A stretch of DNA of 9,617 bases, taken from assembly GCA_021831005.1 (NCBI GenBank), contig JAKBNO010000015.1, forward strand, positions 1-9,617, read 5' to 3'. The position numbers were made by a program, and so were the translations under genes. This DNA comes from Thermoplasmata archaeon. GTDB lineage: Archaea > Thermoplasmatota > Thermoplasmata > Thermoplasmatales > GCA-001856825. Below are positions 1 to 5,901 of this stretch, one piece after another; position 1 is the stretch's first letter, and each line of letters opens with the position of its first letter. Below the pieces are notes generated by a model. The model did not search any database and was not told where the DNA came from. It saw nothing but the letters and a program-made list of their open reading frames with translations.

Positions 1-779
1 TCTAGTGAAGAAATTCCTTTCGTGTACAGTATGGCTTCGACCCACTGGATGAGTCCGCTGAATATTCCCACCCCGATCAGAAATATGACCATGAGCAAAA
101 CGATGTTCCTCATCTTGAGCAGTTGCTTGAGTTGGGAACCAGCCTTCTCCTGAACGACAGGTCCGGTAACGGAGGTACTCGGACTCTCCCTTGCAAAAAT
201 CAGGAAGATCACCGCAGAGAAAGTAGCTATCAAAGACACCACGATTATGTTGGCCTGCAGGAGCGAGAGGGTAGCAGTTGGAACCATTATAGGGACCAGG
301 ACTAGGGCAAGTATCATACCCACAATCTGGCCCATAACTGAAATACCGTTTGCAAGAGCCTGCTCTCCTTCAGGGAACCAGTTTCCAGCAAGTTTTGAAA
401 TTCCGTTGAAAATGAATGGCTGGCCTATGGAGGCAAGGCTTTGGAAGACAAAAAGGAGCACAAAACTACCTCCGCCCAACAGTCTCATCCAGGAGAATAC
501 AGCGATGATTATAGCGCCAGTTGCAACAGTCTTCTTGAAACCCCACCTATCTACCATTAGTCCCGTCGGTATGGAAATTGGAATGAACACGAGAGGCCAG
601 ACTCCAGACATCAGACTTAGCGGTCCATACCCCACGTGAAAGATGCCTTCCATCTGTGGGGATACGATTCCTGCAAAGTTTAGCCAAATTATTTGAGAAG
701 ACATCGAGACAAGCATGAACCCAATTAAAACAAGCCATCGCCTGTTGCTGGGTGCAAGATTAGTAGGCGTCTCTTGCAT
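1..779 (-). CDS. MFS transporter, C-terminal part missing (cut by window edge)
   Basis: This is a polytopic inner-membrane carrier of the major facilitator superfamily. The visible 259 residues hold about seven hydrophobic segments (roughly residues 15-35, 52-75, 84-101, 104-127, 143-165, 174-195, 227-248). The typical MFS loop 2-3 motif A is present as GLMVDRWGFKK at 73-83, with Asp77 and Arg78. A WFPEGEQA stretch (134-141) followed by a Gly-rich helix resembles the FLVCR/DIRC2-like branch of MFS, but the substrate cannot be read from this. The start is the ATG at 777-779, which lies about 29 bases downstream of a TATA box, so the mRNA is probably leaderless. Residues 200-220 form the hydrophilic central loop between the two six-helix halves. 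The frame is open to the left edge, so the second half lies outside the window. Its role alongside the hydroxyacid operon upstream is unknown; import or export of an organic acid would be only a guess. Confidence 0.9.
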   Translation of the reverse strand, partial: MQETPTNLAPSNRRWLVLIGFMLVSMSSQIIWLNFAGIVSPQMEGIFHVGYGPLSLMSGVWPLVFIPISIPTGLMVDRWGFKKTVATGAIIIAVFSWMRLLGGGSFVLLFVFQSLASIGQPFIFNGISKLAGNWFPEGEQALANGISVMGQIVGMILALVLVPIMVPTATLSLLQANIIVVSLIATFSAVIFLIFARESPSTSVTGPVVQEKAGSQLKQLLKMRNIVLLMVIFLIGVGIFSGLIQWVEAILYTKGISSL

Positions 780-803
780 ATTTTGAGTATGTTGAGAGGA
801 CTA

Positions 804-813
804 CATAAATATT
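804..813 (-). promoter_or_regulatory. TATA box of the MFS gene
   Basis: On the minus strand the sequence reads AATATTTATG, centred about 29 bases upstream of the ATG at 779. This is the usual archaeal TATA-to-start distance for a leaderless or nearly leaderless transcript. No Shine-Dalgarno sequence is seen before the ATG. Confidence 0.5.
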
Positions 814-825
814 TGCAGTTCCTAT

Positions 826-841
826 ATCAGTTTCAACTGAT
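826..841. promoter_or_regulatory. Palindrome just upstream of the MFS promoter, possible operator
   Basis: ATCAGTT-TC-AACTGAT is a perfect inverted repeat with 7-base arms and a 2-base centre. It lies about 13 bases upstream of the MFS TATA box. A site there could bind a dimeric regulator that helps or hinders TFB/TBP. No regulator gene is identified in the window, so the function is inferred from position and symmetry only. Confidence 0.35.
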
Positions 842-919
842 TTAAGAATTTCAATTGCATTAGGCATTCACAATAAGGAATAAATCTATAAAACAAACTG
901 CCCCCTCCTTGTTATTTTT

Positions 920-1130
920 CTAAGAACTCAAAGAAACTTTGTTACAACACTTTTCTCGTCCATAATCCAGCATAAGAAAAATAGAGACAACGATCGCAAC
1001 AACGATCCAAAAATAAAAGTCATAATAAAAAGTCGGGTTCTGGTTTTCGAGATTTCATCGTGTCAGCACTCGGTTCAAGATCATCGTATTCATTCAGTGG
1101 GCCTTCAAGACTACACTTTGGGCAAGTCAT
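920..1130 (-). pseudogene. Cys-pair membrane microprotein, split by a one-base frameshift
   Basis: The first frame starts at the ATG at 1130 and reads MTCPKCSLEGPLNEYDD..., ending after 36 residues at a TGA at 1020-1022. Cys3 and Cys6 form a CPKC knuckle of the zinc-ribbon type. Just before the stop is a run of five T on the minus strand (plus 1027-1031). With one T fewer, the frame continues as DFYYDFYFWIVVAIVV..., a strong single membrane helix, then a Cys-Cys pair, and ends at TAG 920-922. The restored protein would have 69 residues: a metal-binding head, an acidic/basic linker and a C-terminal anchor. The ATG overlaps the stop of the upstream 43-residue gene (ATGA), which suggests a shared transcript. 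The break may be a true mutation, a homopolymer sequencing error, or slippage during expression; the sequence alone cannot decide. No known family is recognised. Confidence 0.5.
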
Positions 1131-1258
1131 TGTCCCCCCATGACTGACCGGATATGGTCCCTAAGCGCCACCGCTGTATCGCATGGTATAATGACCCGAT
1201 GTGGGTTCCTACAGATTTTTACACACCTTTTGCACTTGATGTGTGTTTTCTTTTTCAT
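1127..1258 (-). CDS. Cys/His-rich microprotein, 43 aa, possible zinc binder
   Basis: The ORF runs from the ATG at 1258 and encodes a basic 43-residue protein starting MKKKTHIKCKRC. Candidate metal ligands are Cys9, Cys12, Cys16, His20, Cys26 and His35. The tail ALRDHIRSVMGG resembles the helix of a C2H2 finger in which the second His would be Met, so a classical finger is not certain. Tiny zinc proteins of this kind are common in Thermoplasmata and are thought to bind nucleic acid or protein; here the role is unknown. Its TGA overlaps the ATG of the next small ORF by four bases (ATGA), a sign of translational coupling. It lies 171 bases downstream of the decarboxylase stop. The short length leaves some risk that it is not a gene; the spacing of Cys residues and the coupled neighbour argue that it is. 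Confidence 0.5.
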   Translation of the reverse strand: MKKKTHIKCKRCVKICRNPHRVIIPCDTAVALRDHIRSVMGGQ

Positions 1259-1292
1259 AAATCTTTTAAAATAACTAAGCCGCCCGTTGAAA

Positions 1293-1305
1293 TATTTTTT
1301 AATAA
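1293..1305 (-). promoter_or_regulatory. A/T-rich TATA-like element upstream of the Cys-rich microproteins
   Basis: On the minus strand the sequence reads TTATTAAAAAATA, centred about 40 bases before the ATG at 1258. This would give a short leader of about 15 bases without a Shine-Dalgarno sequence. It fits less well than the other TATA boxes in the window. Confidence 0.3.
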
Positions 1306-1388
1306 AGTGGAAAGTTGATCTAAATTAATTTGGTGCAGACTGAGCCGATTCGCACATCTGTTCTTAATCTTAGTAGCAAGTGATTCTC

Positions 1389-1436
1389 GTGTCCTTGCCA
1401 GGAACACTACCTTTAGTTAAGCTATTAAACTAAAGG
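1389..1436 (-). terminator. Two tandem hairpins at the end of the decarboxylase gene
   Basis: CCTTTAGTT (1410-1418) and AACTAAAGG (1428-1436) form a 9-base-pair stem with a 9-base loop. The stem includes the TAG stop codon of the decarboxylase. A second stem, GTGTCC (1389-1394) with GGAACAC (1401-1407, one bulge), follows directly in the direction of transcription. No T-rich tract follows on the minus strand, as archaeal terminators usually have, so this may be an mRNA 3' end structure and not a terminator. Confidence 0.3.
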
Positions 1437-2971
1437 AAAAGTTTCGGAATAGTCCTATCTACATCAACCACAAGCATTTTCGGATCTCTCCCCTCCTCGA
1501 GCCACTTCAGCTCCTCAAGGTCTCTTCCGGCGACCTCGGCCTCAATTCCAAAAGATTCCGCAAACTTCTCAGTTGGCAGATTGAAGCTCAGATAGTCCTT
1601 CTTTTCGACCCCCGGGGAATAGCTCAGGGAGTAGCTTTTCAGGATGGAATAGCCACCATTCCTGAGGATGAGGAATTTCAAAGGAAGGTTATACTTCTTG
1701 ATAGTCCAGAGGATCTGAAGCGAATACATGAACGAACCCTCTCCAACGATCGCGAGAACCTTTTCCTTCTTCATTGAGATGCCTGCAGCTGCAGGCGATC
1801 CCCAGCCGAGCTGACCACTCTTGGAAAAGAAATATTTTCCCTGTGAATAACCCAAGACATCCCTCAATATAGTTGAAGAGGAAATGGCTTCGTCAACTAT
1901 CACGTAATCGGAGAAGAAGATCTTCACTTTGCTCATCACGTAGGTCACCCCCATTCTCTCCTTCTCATTCGCTATCTTGGTTGTGGCCTGGAAATCGACC
2001 GGTCGGGAGTAGTTCCCTTTCTTGGCTATCTTCCCCAATAGTTCCCTCAGGAAGAATTTTACGTTCACCTTGTAAGTTTCTCCAACCTTTGGCTTGATGT
2101 TGAGTCCCACAAAGACAACTTTCTTTCCCTCGAGCAGGGGAGATGGGAGGTAGGGATACAGAATTACATCTCCACCAACAAAAACGACCAGATCATTTTG
2201 TAGCAGTTTGAGATTTATAAGGGTGGTTCCAGGAAGGAGATTTCCCGCAAACATCTTATGAGAAGAGTTGAAGGGAGCTCTGTGAGCAAGGGGCTCTCCG
2301 TACACAGGACATCCGAGTTTCTCTGCGACACTCTCCGCTTCTTTGAACGCACCGAACAGGTCAATTTCCCATCCAAAAACAAGCGCTGGGTTCTTGGAAT
2401 TGTTGATGAGTTCAGCGACTGCATTTACAGCTTCATCATTTGTTACATCGTAATTCAAGCTTGCAGGTTCTGGTTCCGTGAATGACGTCTCTTCATCCAT
2501 CAAATTCATTGGTACTGAGAGGAATACGGGACCAATAGGTGGAGTCATTGCCTCGATCTTGGCCTTCCTCAGTACATCCGTGATTTCAGCGGAGTTCTTC
2601 AATTCGTATTTGTACTTTACATTGTTTCCAATGAAACCTACGAGATCCCCTGAAAGGAGCGGGTCCATCGACATGTGTCTCAGGTCCTGTTGACCAGCAG
2701 TCACGACAACTGGAGAGAAGTTCATCTTAGCCGAGTAGATATACGCCATTGAGTTTCCGAGACCTAGGATCGTGTGGAGATTCACAAGATGTGGAGAAAA
2801 AGTGAGCTGAGAAAGGCCATCTGCCATCCCCACAGATAACCCATCGTGTAGCGTGAGGATGTAGTCGTTGACTGCCTTCAGTGAAGTGAGTTCAGTAGTT
2901 CCCGGGTTCCCAAATACGGGCAGCAAATCAAGTGATTTGATTGCACCTGCAAAGACTTCATATCCCCTCAA
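1430..2971 (-). CDS. Thiamine diphosphate-dependent 2-oxoacid decarboxylase, benzoylformate decarboxylase-like
   Basis: The predicted reaction is non-oxidative decarboxylation of a 2-oxoacid to an aldehyde, using ThDP and Mg2+ in the cytoplasm. The protein has 513 residues, close to the 520-550 usual for the family, with Pyr domain, central domain and PP domain in order. Benzoylformate decarboxylase (BFD) features are GNPGTTEL (21-28), NLHTILGLGN (64-73, His66 matching the catalytic His70), TAGQQD (91-96) and His238 in SSHKMFAG, matching His281. Two key acids are exchanged: Asp43 in LTLHDG sits where the ThDP-activating Glu belongs, and the metal-binding motif is GEGS (410-413) where GDGS is usual; Asn438 is kept. 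The start is the TTG at 2971, which overlaps the stop of the upstream dehydrogenase (TTGA) and follows an AGGGTGG sequence. The frame stays open upstream to 3088, but that part is coding for the dehydrogenase and is not family-like. Acetolactate synthase or another carboligase is less likely. The substrate is unknown. Confidence 0.88.
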   Translation of the reverse strand: MRGYEVFAGAIKSLDLLPVFGNPGTTELTSLKAVNDYILTLHDGLSVGMADGLSQLTFSPHLVNLHTILGLGNSMAYIYSAKMNFSPVVVTAGQQDLRHMSMDPLLSGDLVGFIGNNVKYKYELKNSAEITDVLRKAKIEAMTPPIGPVFLSVPMNLMDEETSFTEPEPASLNYDVTNDEAVNAVAELINNSKNPALVFGWEIDLFGAFKEAESVAEKLGCPVYGEPLAHRAPFNSSHKMFAGNLLPGTTLINLKLLQNDLVVFVGGDVILYPYLPSPLLEGKKVVFVGLNIKPKVGETYKVNVKFFLRELLGKIAKKGNYSRPVDFQATTKIANEKERMGVTYVMSKVKIFFSDYVIVDEAISSSTILRDVLGYSQGKYFFSKSGQLGWGSPAAAGISMKKEKVLAIVGEGSFMYSLQILWTIKKYNLPLKFLILRNGGYSILKSYSLSYSPGVEKKDYLSFNLPTEKFAESFGIEAEVAGRDLEELKWLEEGRDPKMLVVDVDRTIPKLFL

Positions 2972-3903
2972 AGTTCCACCCTGTAGAGAGGATCTATGCC
3001 CTGAGCATATCTCAAGACATTCGAGATGGTTTCTGTAAGAAATCTCTGCTGGCTTTCTGCAGTGACACCCGCTATGTGGGGGGAACAAATAACGTTCTCA
3101 AGCTTGAAAAGTTCCGAATCAAAATCTGGAGGTTCCTTTGTATAGACATCGATTCCCGCCTTGATTCCCTTCTTCTTGACTGCGTTGATCAGTGCATTTT
3201 CATCAACCATCTCTCCCCTTGACGTATTGATGAATATCGCACCTTCCTTCATTTTGGAAAATGTCCGTTCATCGAACAGACCCCTGGTATCTTTTGTCAG
3301 GGGCATGTGAACGGAAATCACGTCCGAATTCGCAAGGAGTTCGTCGAATGTGACGTAGTTTAGTCCAAGCATCTCTTCCTCATCTGTACTCAGGCGCCTT
3401 ACGTCATAATAAAGCAGGGATGGGCCAAATGGCAGGAGTCTCTTGGCCAATTGCACCCCTATCATTCCCATTCCAAGAATGCCAACCGACTTACCCTCAA
3501 GGTCCCTCGAGCCTGTTAATATAGGCCAGCTCTTCCTCTCCTTAAGTTCGGCATTAAGGAAAACCATGTCTTTCAGAAATACCAGGATGAATGCAATCAC
3601 GTGCTCGGCCACGCTCTGCTTGTTTGCAATCGGGATGTTACAGATCGTAATCCCCTTTTCCTTGATGTAAGATAGGTCAACGTTGTCGACTCCAGTGCTC
3701 GCTATCTGCAGATATTTCAGGTTCGGAAACTTTTCCAGTTCCTTCCTTCCGAGTCTAGTGAAAGTAGTTGCCACAAGGACATCAGCGTCGTTCTTCTCAA
3801 ACTCAAGATTGTTGACTATTTCCATCTCCGGCAGAATCTGGTTTATTGTGTCTTTCACCGACGAAGAAGGAATGAATTCAGGTAGGACTGTCAGGAATTT
3901 CAC
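2968..3903 (-). CDS. D-isomer-specific 2-hydroxyacid dehydrogenase (NAD-dependent)
   Basis: This enzyme should interconvert a 2-oxoacid and a D-2-hydroxyacid with NAD(H). Counting from the TTG at 3909 (313 residues), the nucleotide fold has GMGMIG at 146-151, with Asp169 at the end of beta-2 (YYDVRR), which favours NAD over NADP. The catalytic triad is complete: Arg231 in NTSRGEMVD, Glu259 in YTKEPP and His278 in SPHIAG. Ser99 to His103 (SVAEH) matches the family hinge. The best start is the GTG at 3903, giving MKFLTVLPEF (311 residues), because it lies about 29 bases from a TATA-like element; TTG at 3909 remains possible. The stop overlaps the decarboxylase start by four bases (TTGA), so the two are co-translated and probably share a 2-oxoacid. 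Relatives include glycerate, glyoxylate, phosphoglycerate and D-lactate dehydrogenases. The length is too short for a full SerA with an ACT domain. Confidence 0.9.
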   Translation of the reverse strand: MKFLTVLPEFIPSSSVKDTINQILPEMEIVNNLEFEKNDADVLVATTFTRLGRKELEKFPNLKYLQIASTGVDNVDLSYIKEKGITICNIPIANKQSVAEHVIAFILVFLKDMVFLNAELKERKSWPILTGSRDLEGKSVGILGMGMIGVQLAKRLLPFGPSLLYYDVRRLSTDEEEMLGLNYVTFDELLANSDVISVHMPLTKDTRGLFDERTFSKMKEGAIFINTSRGEMVDENALINAVKKKGIKAGIDVYTKEPPDFDSELFKLENVICSPHIAGVTAESQQRFLTETISNVLRYAQGIDPLYRVEL

Positions 3904-3925
3904 AATCAAAGATTAAGGAAGGACT

Positions 3926-3936
3926 ACAAATTTTTT
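3926..3936 (-). promoter_or_regulatory. TATA-like element of the dehydrogenase-decarboxylase operon, inside a dyad
   Basis: On the minus strand the sequence reads AAAAAATTTGT, centred about 29 bases upstream of the GTG at 3903. The inverted repeat AAGGAC (3919-3924) and GTCCTT (3937-3942) flanks it. A protein binding that dyad would cover the TATA box, so this is a candidate repressor site. Position and symmetry are the only evidence. Confidence 0.4.
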
Positions 3937-4010
3937 GTCCTTATCGTTGGAATCTATATAGACTAAGATTGACCGTTTCTTCGTTGCAATTACCGTTAGT
4001 AAAGATTGAA

Positions 4011-4041
4011 GTAATCGTGATCTCTGCTGATTACCACGATT
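4011..4041. other. Two mutually exclusive dyads between the zinc finger and dehydrogenase genes
   Basis: GTAATC (4011-4016) can pair with GATTAC (4029-4034), and AATCGTG (4013-4019) can pair with CACGATT (4035-4041). The two pairings share bases and cannot form together. The stretch lies after the zinc finger stop and before the dehydrogenase promoter, so it could be a 3' end structure or a protein site. No function is shown. Confidence 0.25.
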
Positions 4042-4069
4042 GTAGTTAAGGGAAAAAGACGCCTCTTCC

Positions 4070-4159
4070 TTAGGATTTCTTATGTTCCTTTGAAGCGTGG
4101 GCGTCTCTCTGTTTAGCGCTGGGAAACACTTCTCCGCATGACTTACATTTGCATGGCAT
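4070..4159 (-). CDS. C2H2 zinc finger microprotein, 29 aa
   Basis: The protein begins MPCKCKSCGEVFPS and is a single C2H2 finger: Cys5-x2-Cys8-x12-His21-x4-His26, with Phe12 as the core aromatic residue and a basic tail (KEHKKS). It is complete, with nothing outside the finger. Such stand-alone fingers are known in Thermoplasmata and other archaea and are probably DNA-, RNA- or protein-binding regulators. The start ATG at 4159 lies about 29 bases from a strong TATA box (4184-4192), so the mRNA appears leaderless. It stands alone, upstream of and in the same direction as the hydroxyacid dehydrogenase operon and divergent from the AGPS-like gene, so control of either neighbour is possible but not shown. 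After the stop the minus strand is T-rich (about 4047-4057), which may end the transcript. The spacing of ligands plus the promoter make this a confident gene despite its size. Confidence 0.75.
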   Translation of the reverse strand: MPCKCKSCGEVFPSAKQRDAHASKEHKKS

Positions 4160-4162
4160 GTA

Positions 4163-4170
4163 GTTCGAAC
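4163..4170. promoter_or_regulatory. GTTCGAAC palindrome between TATA box and start of the zinc finger gene
   Basis: This is a perfect 8-base palindrome about 4 bases upstream of the zinc finger ATG, where transcription should begin. A bound protein here would block initiation, so it is a candidate operator, possibly for autoregulation. Palindromes of 8 bases also arise by chance. Confidence 0.25.
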
Positions 4171-4183
4171 AATAATGCGCTAG

Positions 4184-4192
4184 TTATATAAA
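4184..4192 (-). promoter_or_regulatory. TATA box of the zinc finger gene
   Basis: On the minus strand it reads TTTATATAA, preceded by the purine-rich AAAAAGAG, which could serve as a BRE. It is centred about 29 bases from the ATG at 4159. It is the clearest archaeal promoter in the window. Confidence 0.6.
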
Positions 4193-4242
4193 CTCTTTTT
4201 TCGACCCTTCTGGTTTCTCCTCATGCACTGACTCTTCCTGCC

Positions 4243-4249
4243 ACTATAC
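4243..4249 (+). promoter_or_regulatory. TATA-like element of the AGPS-like gene
   Basis: CTATACT is centred about 25 bases before the GTG at 4270 and would give a leaderless mRNA. A second candidate, GATATAC at 4262-4268, is about 23 bases from the in-frame ATG at 4288. The two possible promoters leave the true start open. Confidence 0.3.
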
Positions 4250-4269
4250 TCCAGAAACCGAGATATACA

Positions 4270-5856
4270 GTGAAGAACTATCTATCCATGGGCGACCGGA
4301 TGTATGCCTTGTGGGGGAGCGACAAGGAAGAATACGATATGAAGTCTGCCCTTTTGGATTACATAAGGAACAAGGTAGGACTAAAGGAGGATGAGATTCT
4401 TTGGTCCGGATATGCTGAAGTCGATAATTTCAAGAAATCAGAAGAATTAGAAGGGATACTTGCTTCGTGCGTTTCTCCCGAGAACACATCATTTGATTCA
4501 TCTGAAAGAGTGAAACATTCCATTGGAAGAAGTGGGAAGGACTACATTCCACTAATCGAAAAGAAGGATTTCAGAGTTGTCGACGCCGTTGTATATCCTA
4601 ACGAGGATGAGATAAGGCGCCTTCTGCAATCAAGAAACAAATTGCTCGAAATAATTCCTTTTGGTGGAGGAACCACTGTCACCGGAGGAGTGTCTCCTTC
4701 CGGAAGCAAGAAGTACTCGGTGAGCGTTGATCTTGAAAAATTGAAAACTCTCTCTGTCGACAAGACCAATCACATACTTGAGGCGGGAACAGGGTTGAAG
4801 GGACCGGAGATAGAGGCAGAACTGTCCAAGCATGGACTTACCATGGGCAATTTTCCTGAGTCATTTTTCTATTCCACATTGGGAGGGTGGATCGCGACAA
4901 ATGCCGCAGGACAGGAATCAAACAGATATGGTAAAATCAAAGATATGATAATCAGTTTAAGAATGGAGTCGCCTACAGGATCATATCAGGACCACGTTGT
5001 CCCTGGTGAATCTGCATTCTTCAGACTTTCGGATATTGCAGTTGGAAGCGAGGGTGCCTATGGGATCGTCACGAAGGCGTGGTTGAAGGTTCACAATAAA
5101 CCGGAACGTCTCTTTTACAACTCGTACATATTCAAGTCCTTCGGTGATGGGCTTGCCGCAATCAGAGAAAGACTATCCAACGACAAAATTCCGATGATTT
5201 CCCGGCTCTCTGACGAGGAAGAAACAGAGCTTTCGTTCATGGGCATAGAGGACAATTTCATAACAAATTTATTCAAGAGGTACGTCTCTTTCAGGACACA
5301 CGGAATTCCGGGTGCCTTACTTATAGCCGTCAGTGAAAAGAAAGAAGAAATCAAATTTGAGGGCGGAGCAAGTCTCGGGTCGGTTCCCCCTAAATTTTGG
5401 TACCGTGAAAGGTATTCAAGGCCATACATGTACAATGAATTACTCAAGAGGGGAATAATAGCAGAAACGATTGAAACTTCCGCTAAATGGGACGGTCTCG
5501 ACAGAATACACAAAACAACAAAGAAGAGATTCCACGAAATCTTAGAGGAATTGAAACTACAGGGTTTGATCATGTGTCATTCATCACATCAGTATGTAAC
5601 CGGTTCTGCCCTCTATTTCACATTCCTCTTCTATTCAAGTGATAATAGAGAGAAGGCGCTGGAAAGGATTCGAGATGGAATCATGGAGAACATTCTTTCG
5701 CAGGGTGGTTCAATTTCACATCATCACGGAATCGGTACAGCTCAGTCGAAGTACGTGAAGAGTTACAAGGGCAAGATGTACGAAGTGGCACAGGGAATTA
5801 AATCTCAGTTTGACCCTGACGACACTTTGGTTCCTGGAATCATACCACCAAGGTGA
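4270..5856 (+). CDS. FAD-binding oxidoreductase of the alkyl-DHAP synthase (AGPS) family
   Basis: This 528-residue protein has the VAO/PCMH fold. The FAD pyrophosphate loop is FGGGTTVTGG (131-140), followed by DLEKLKTL (154-161), EAGTG (171-175), the STLGGW stretch (202-207) and VGSEGAYG (258-265). The C-terminal cap carries ISRLSDEE (310-317, Arg312 in the position of the acyl-binding Arg), ETSAKWD (402-408), ALYFTF (447-452) and GGSISHHHGIG (479-489). ETSxxWD and the triple His match alkyldihydroxyacetonephosphate synthase, which swaps the acyl chain of acyl-DHAP for a fatty alcohol to make the ether bond without net redox change. Glycolate/D-lactate dehydrogenases share the fold but usually lack HHHGxG. 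An N-terminal MYALWG resembles the WGWG start of AGPS proteins. The start may be GTG 4270, ATG 4288 or ATG 4300; the first gives the leaderless fit. No targeting signal is seen. The lipid kinase 45 bases downstream supports a lipid role. Archaea make isoprenoid ethers by other enzymes, so the true substrate is uncertain. Confidence 0.82.
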   Translation: MKNYLSMGDRMYALWGSDKEEYDMKSALLDYIRNKVGLKEDEILWSGYAEVDNFKKSEELEGILASCVSPENTSFDSSERVKHSIGRSGKDYIPLIEKKDFRVVDAVVYPNEDEIRRLLQSRNKLLEIIPFGGGTTVTGGVSPSGSKKYSVSVDLEKLKTLSVDKTNHILEAGTGLKGPEIEAELSKHGLTMGNFPESFFYSTLGGWIATNAAGQESNRYGKIKDMIISLRMESPTGSYQDHVVPGESAFFRLSDIAVGSEGAYGIVTKAWLKVHNKPERLFYNSYIFKSFGDGLAAIRERLSNDKIPMISRLSDEEETELSFMGIEDNFITNLFKRYVSFRTHGIPGALLIAVSEKKEEIKFEGGASLGSVPPKFWYRERYSRPYMYNELLKRGIIAETIETSAKWDGLDRIHKTTKKRFHEILEELKLQGLIMCHSSHQYVTGSALYFTFLFYSSDNREKALERIRDGIMENILSQGGSISHHHGIGTAQSKYVKSYKGKMYEVAQGIKSQFDPDDTLVPGIIPPR

Positions 5857-5873
5857 ATACATTTTTGGAATAA

Positions 5874-5883
5874 GATTTAATTT
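5874..5883 (+). promoter_or_regulatory. TATA box of the lipid kinase gene
   Basis: GATTTAATTT is centred about 23 bases before the GTG at 5902. It suggests that the kinase has its own leaderless transcript even though it lies only 45 bases behind the AGPS-like gene. The A/T-rich sequence could also aid termination of the first gene. Confidence 0.4.
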
Positions 5884-5901
5884 CTAGCGGATTCTAAGGT
5901 T

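Noticed and set aside
123..639. Plus-strand ORFs at 123-305 and 247-639
   Set aside because: They lie antisense to a clear MFS transporter with motif A and regular membrane segments; their sequences show no family features.
2972..3088. N-terminal extension of the decarboxylase to an upstream start at 3088
   Set aside because: These 39 codons lie out of frame inside the dehydrogenase gene, read unlike the family, and the conserved decarboxylase sequence begins right after the TTG at 2971.
4184..4192. The zinc finger TATA box also serving the AGPS-like gene on the plus strand
   Set aside because: The motif is nearly symmetric, but the GTG at 4270 is about 80 bases away, unlike the 23-29 bases seen elsewhere.
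5115..5573. Minus-strand ORF of 152 codons within the AGPS-like gene, and another of 180 codons at 5877-6419 within the kinase gene
   Set aside because: Both are mirror frames of genes with full motif sets. Their Ser/Pro/Leu-rich composition is typical of antisense reading.
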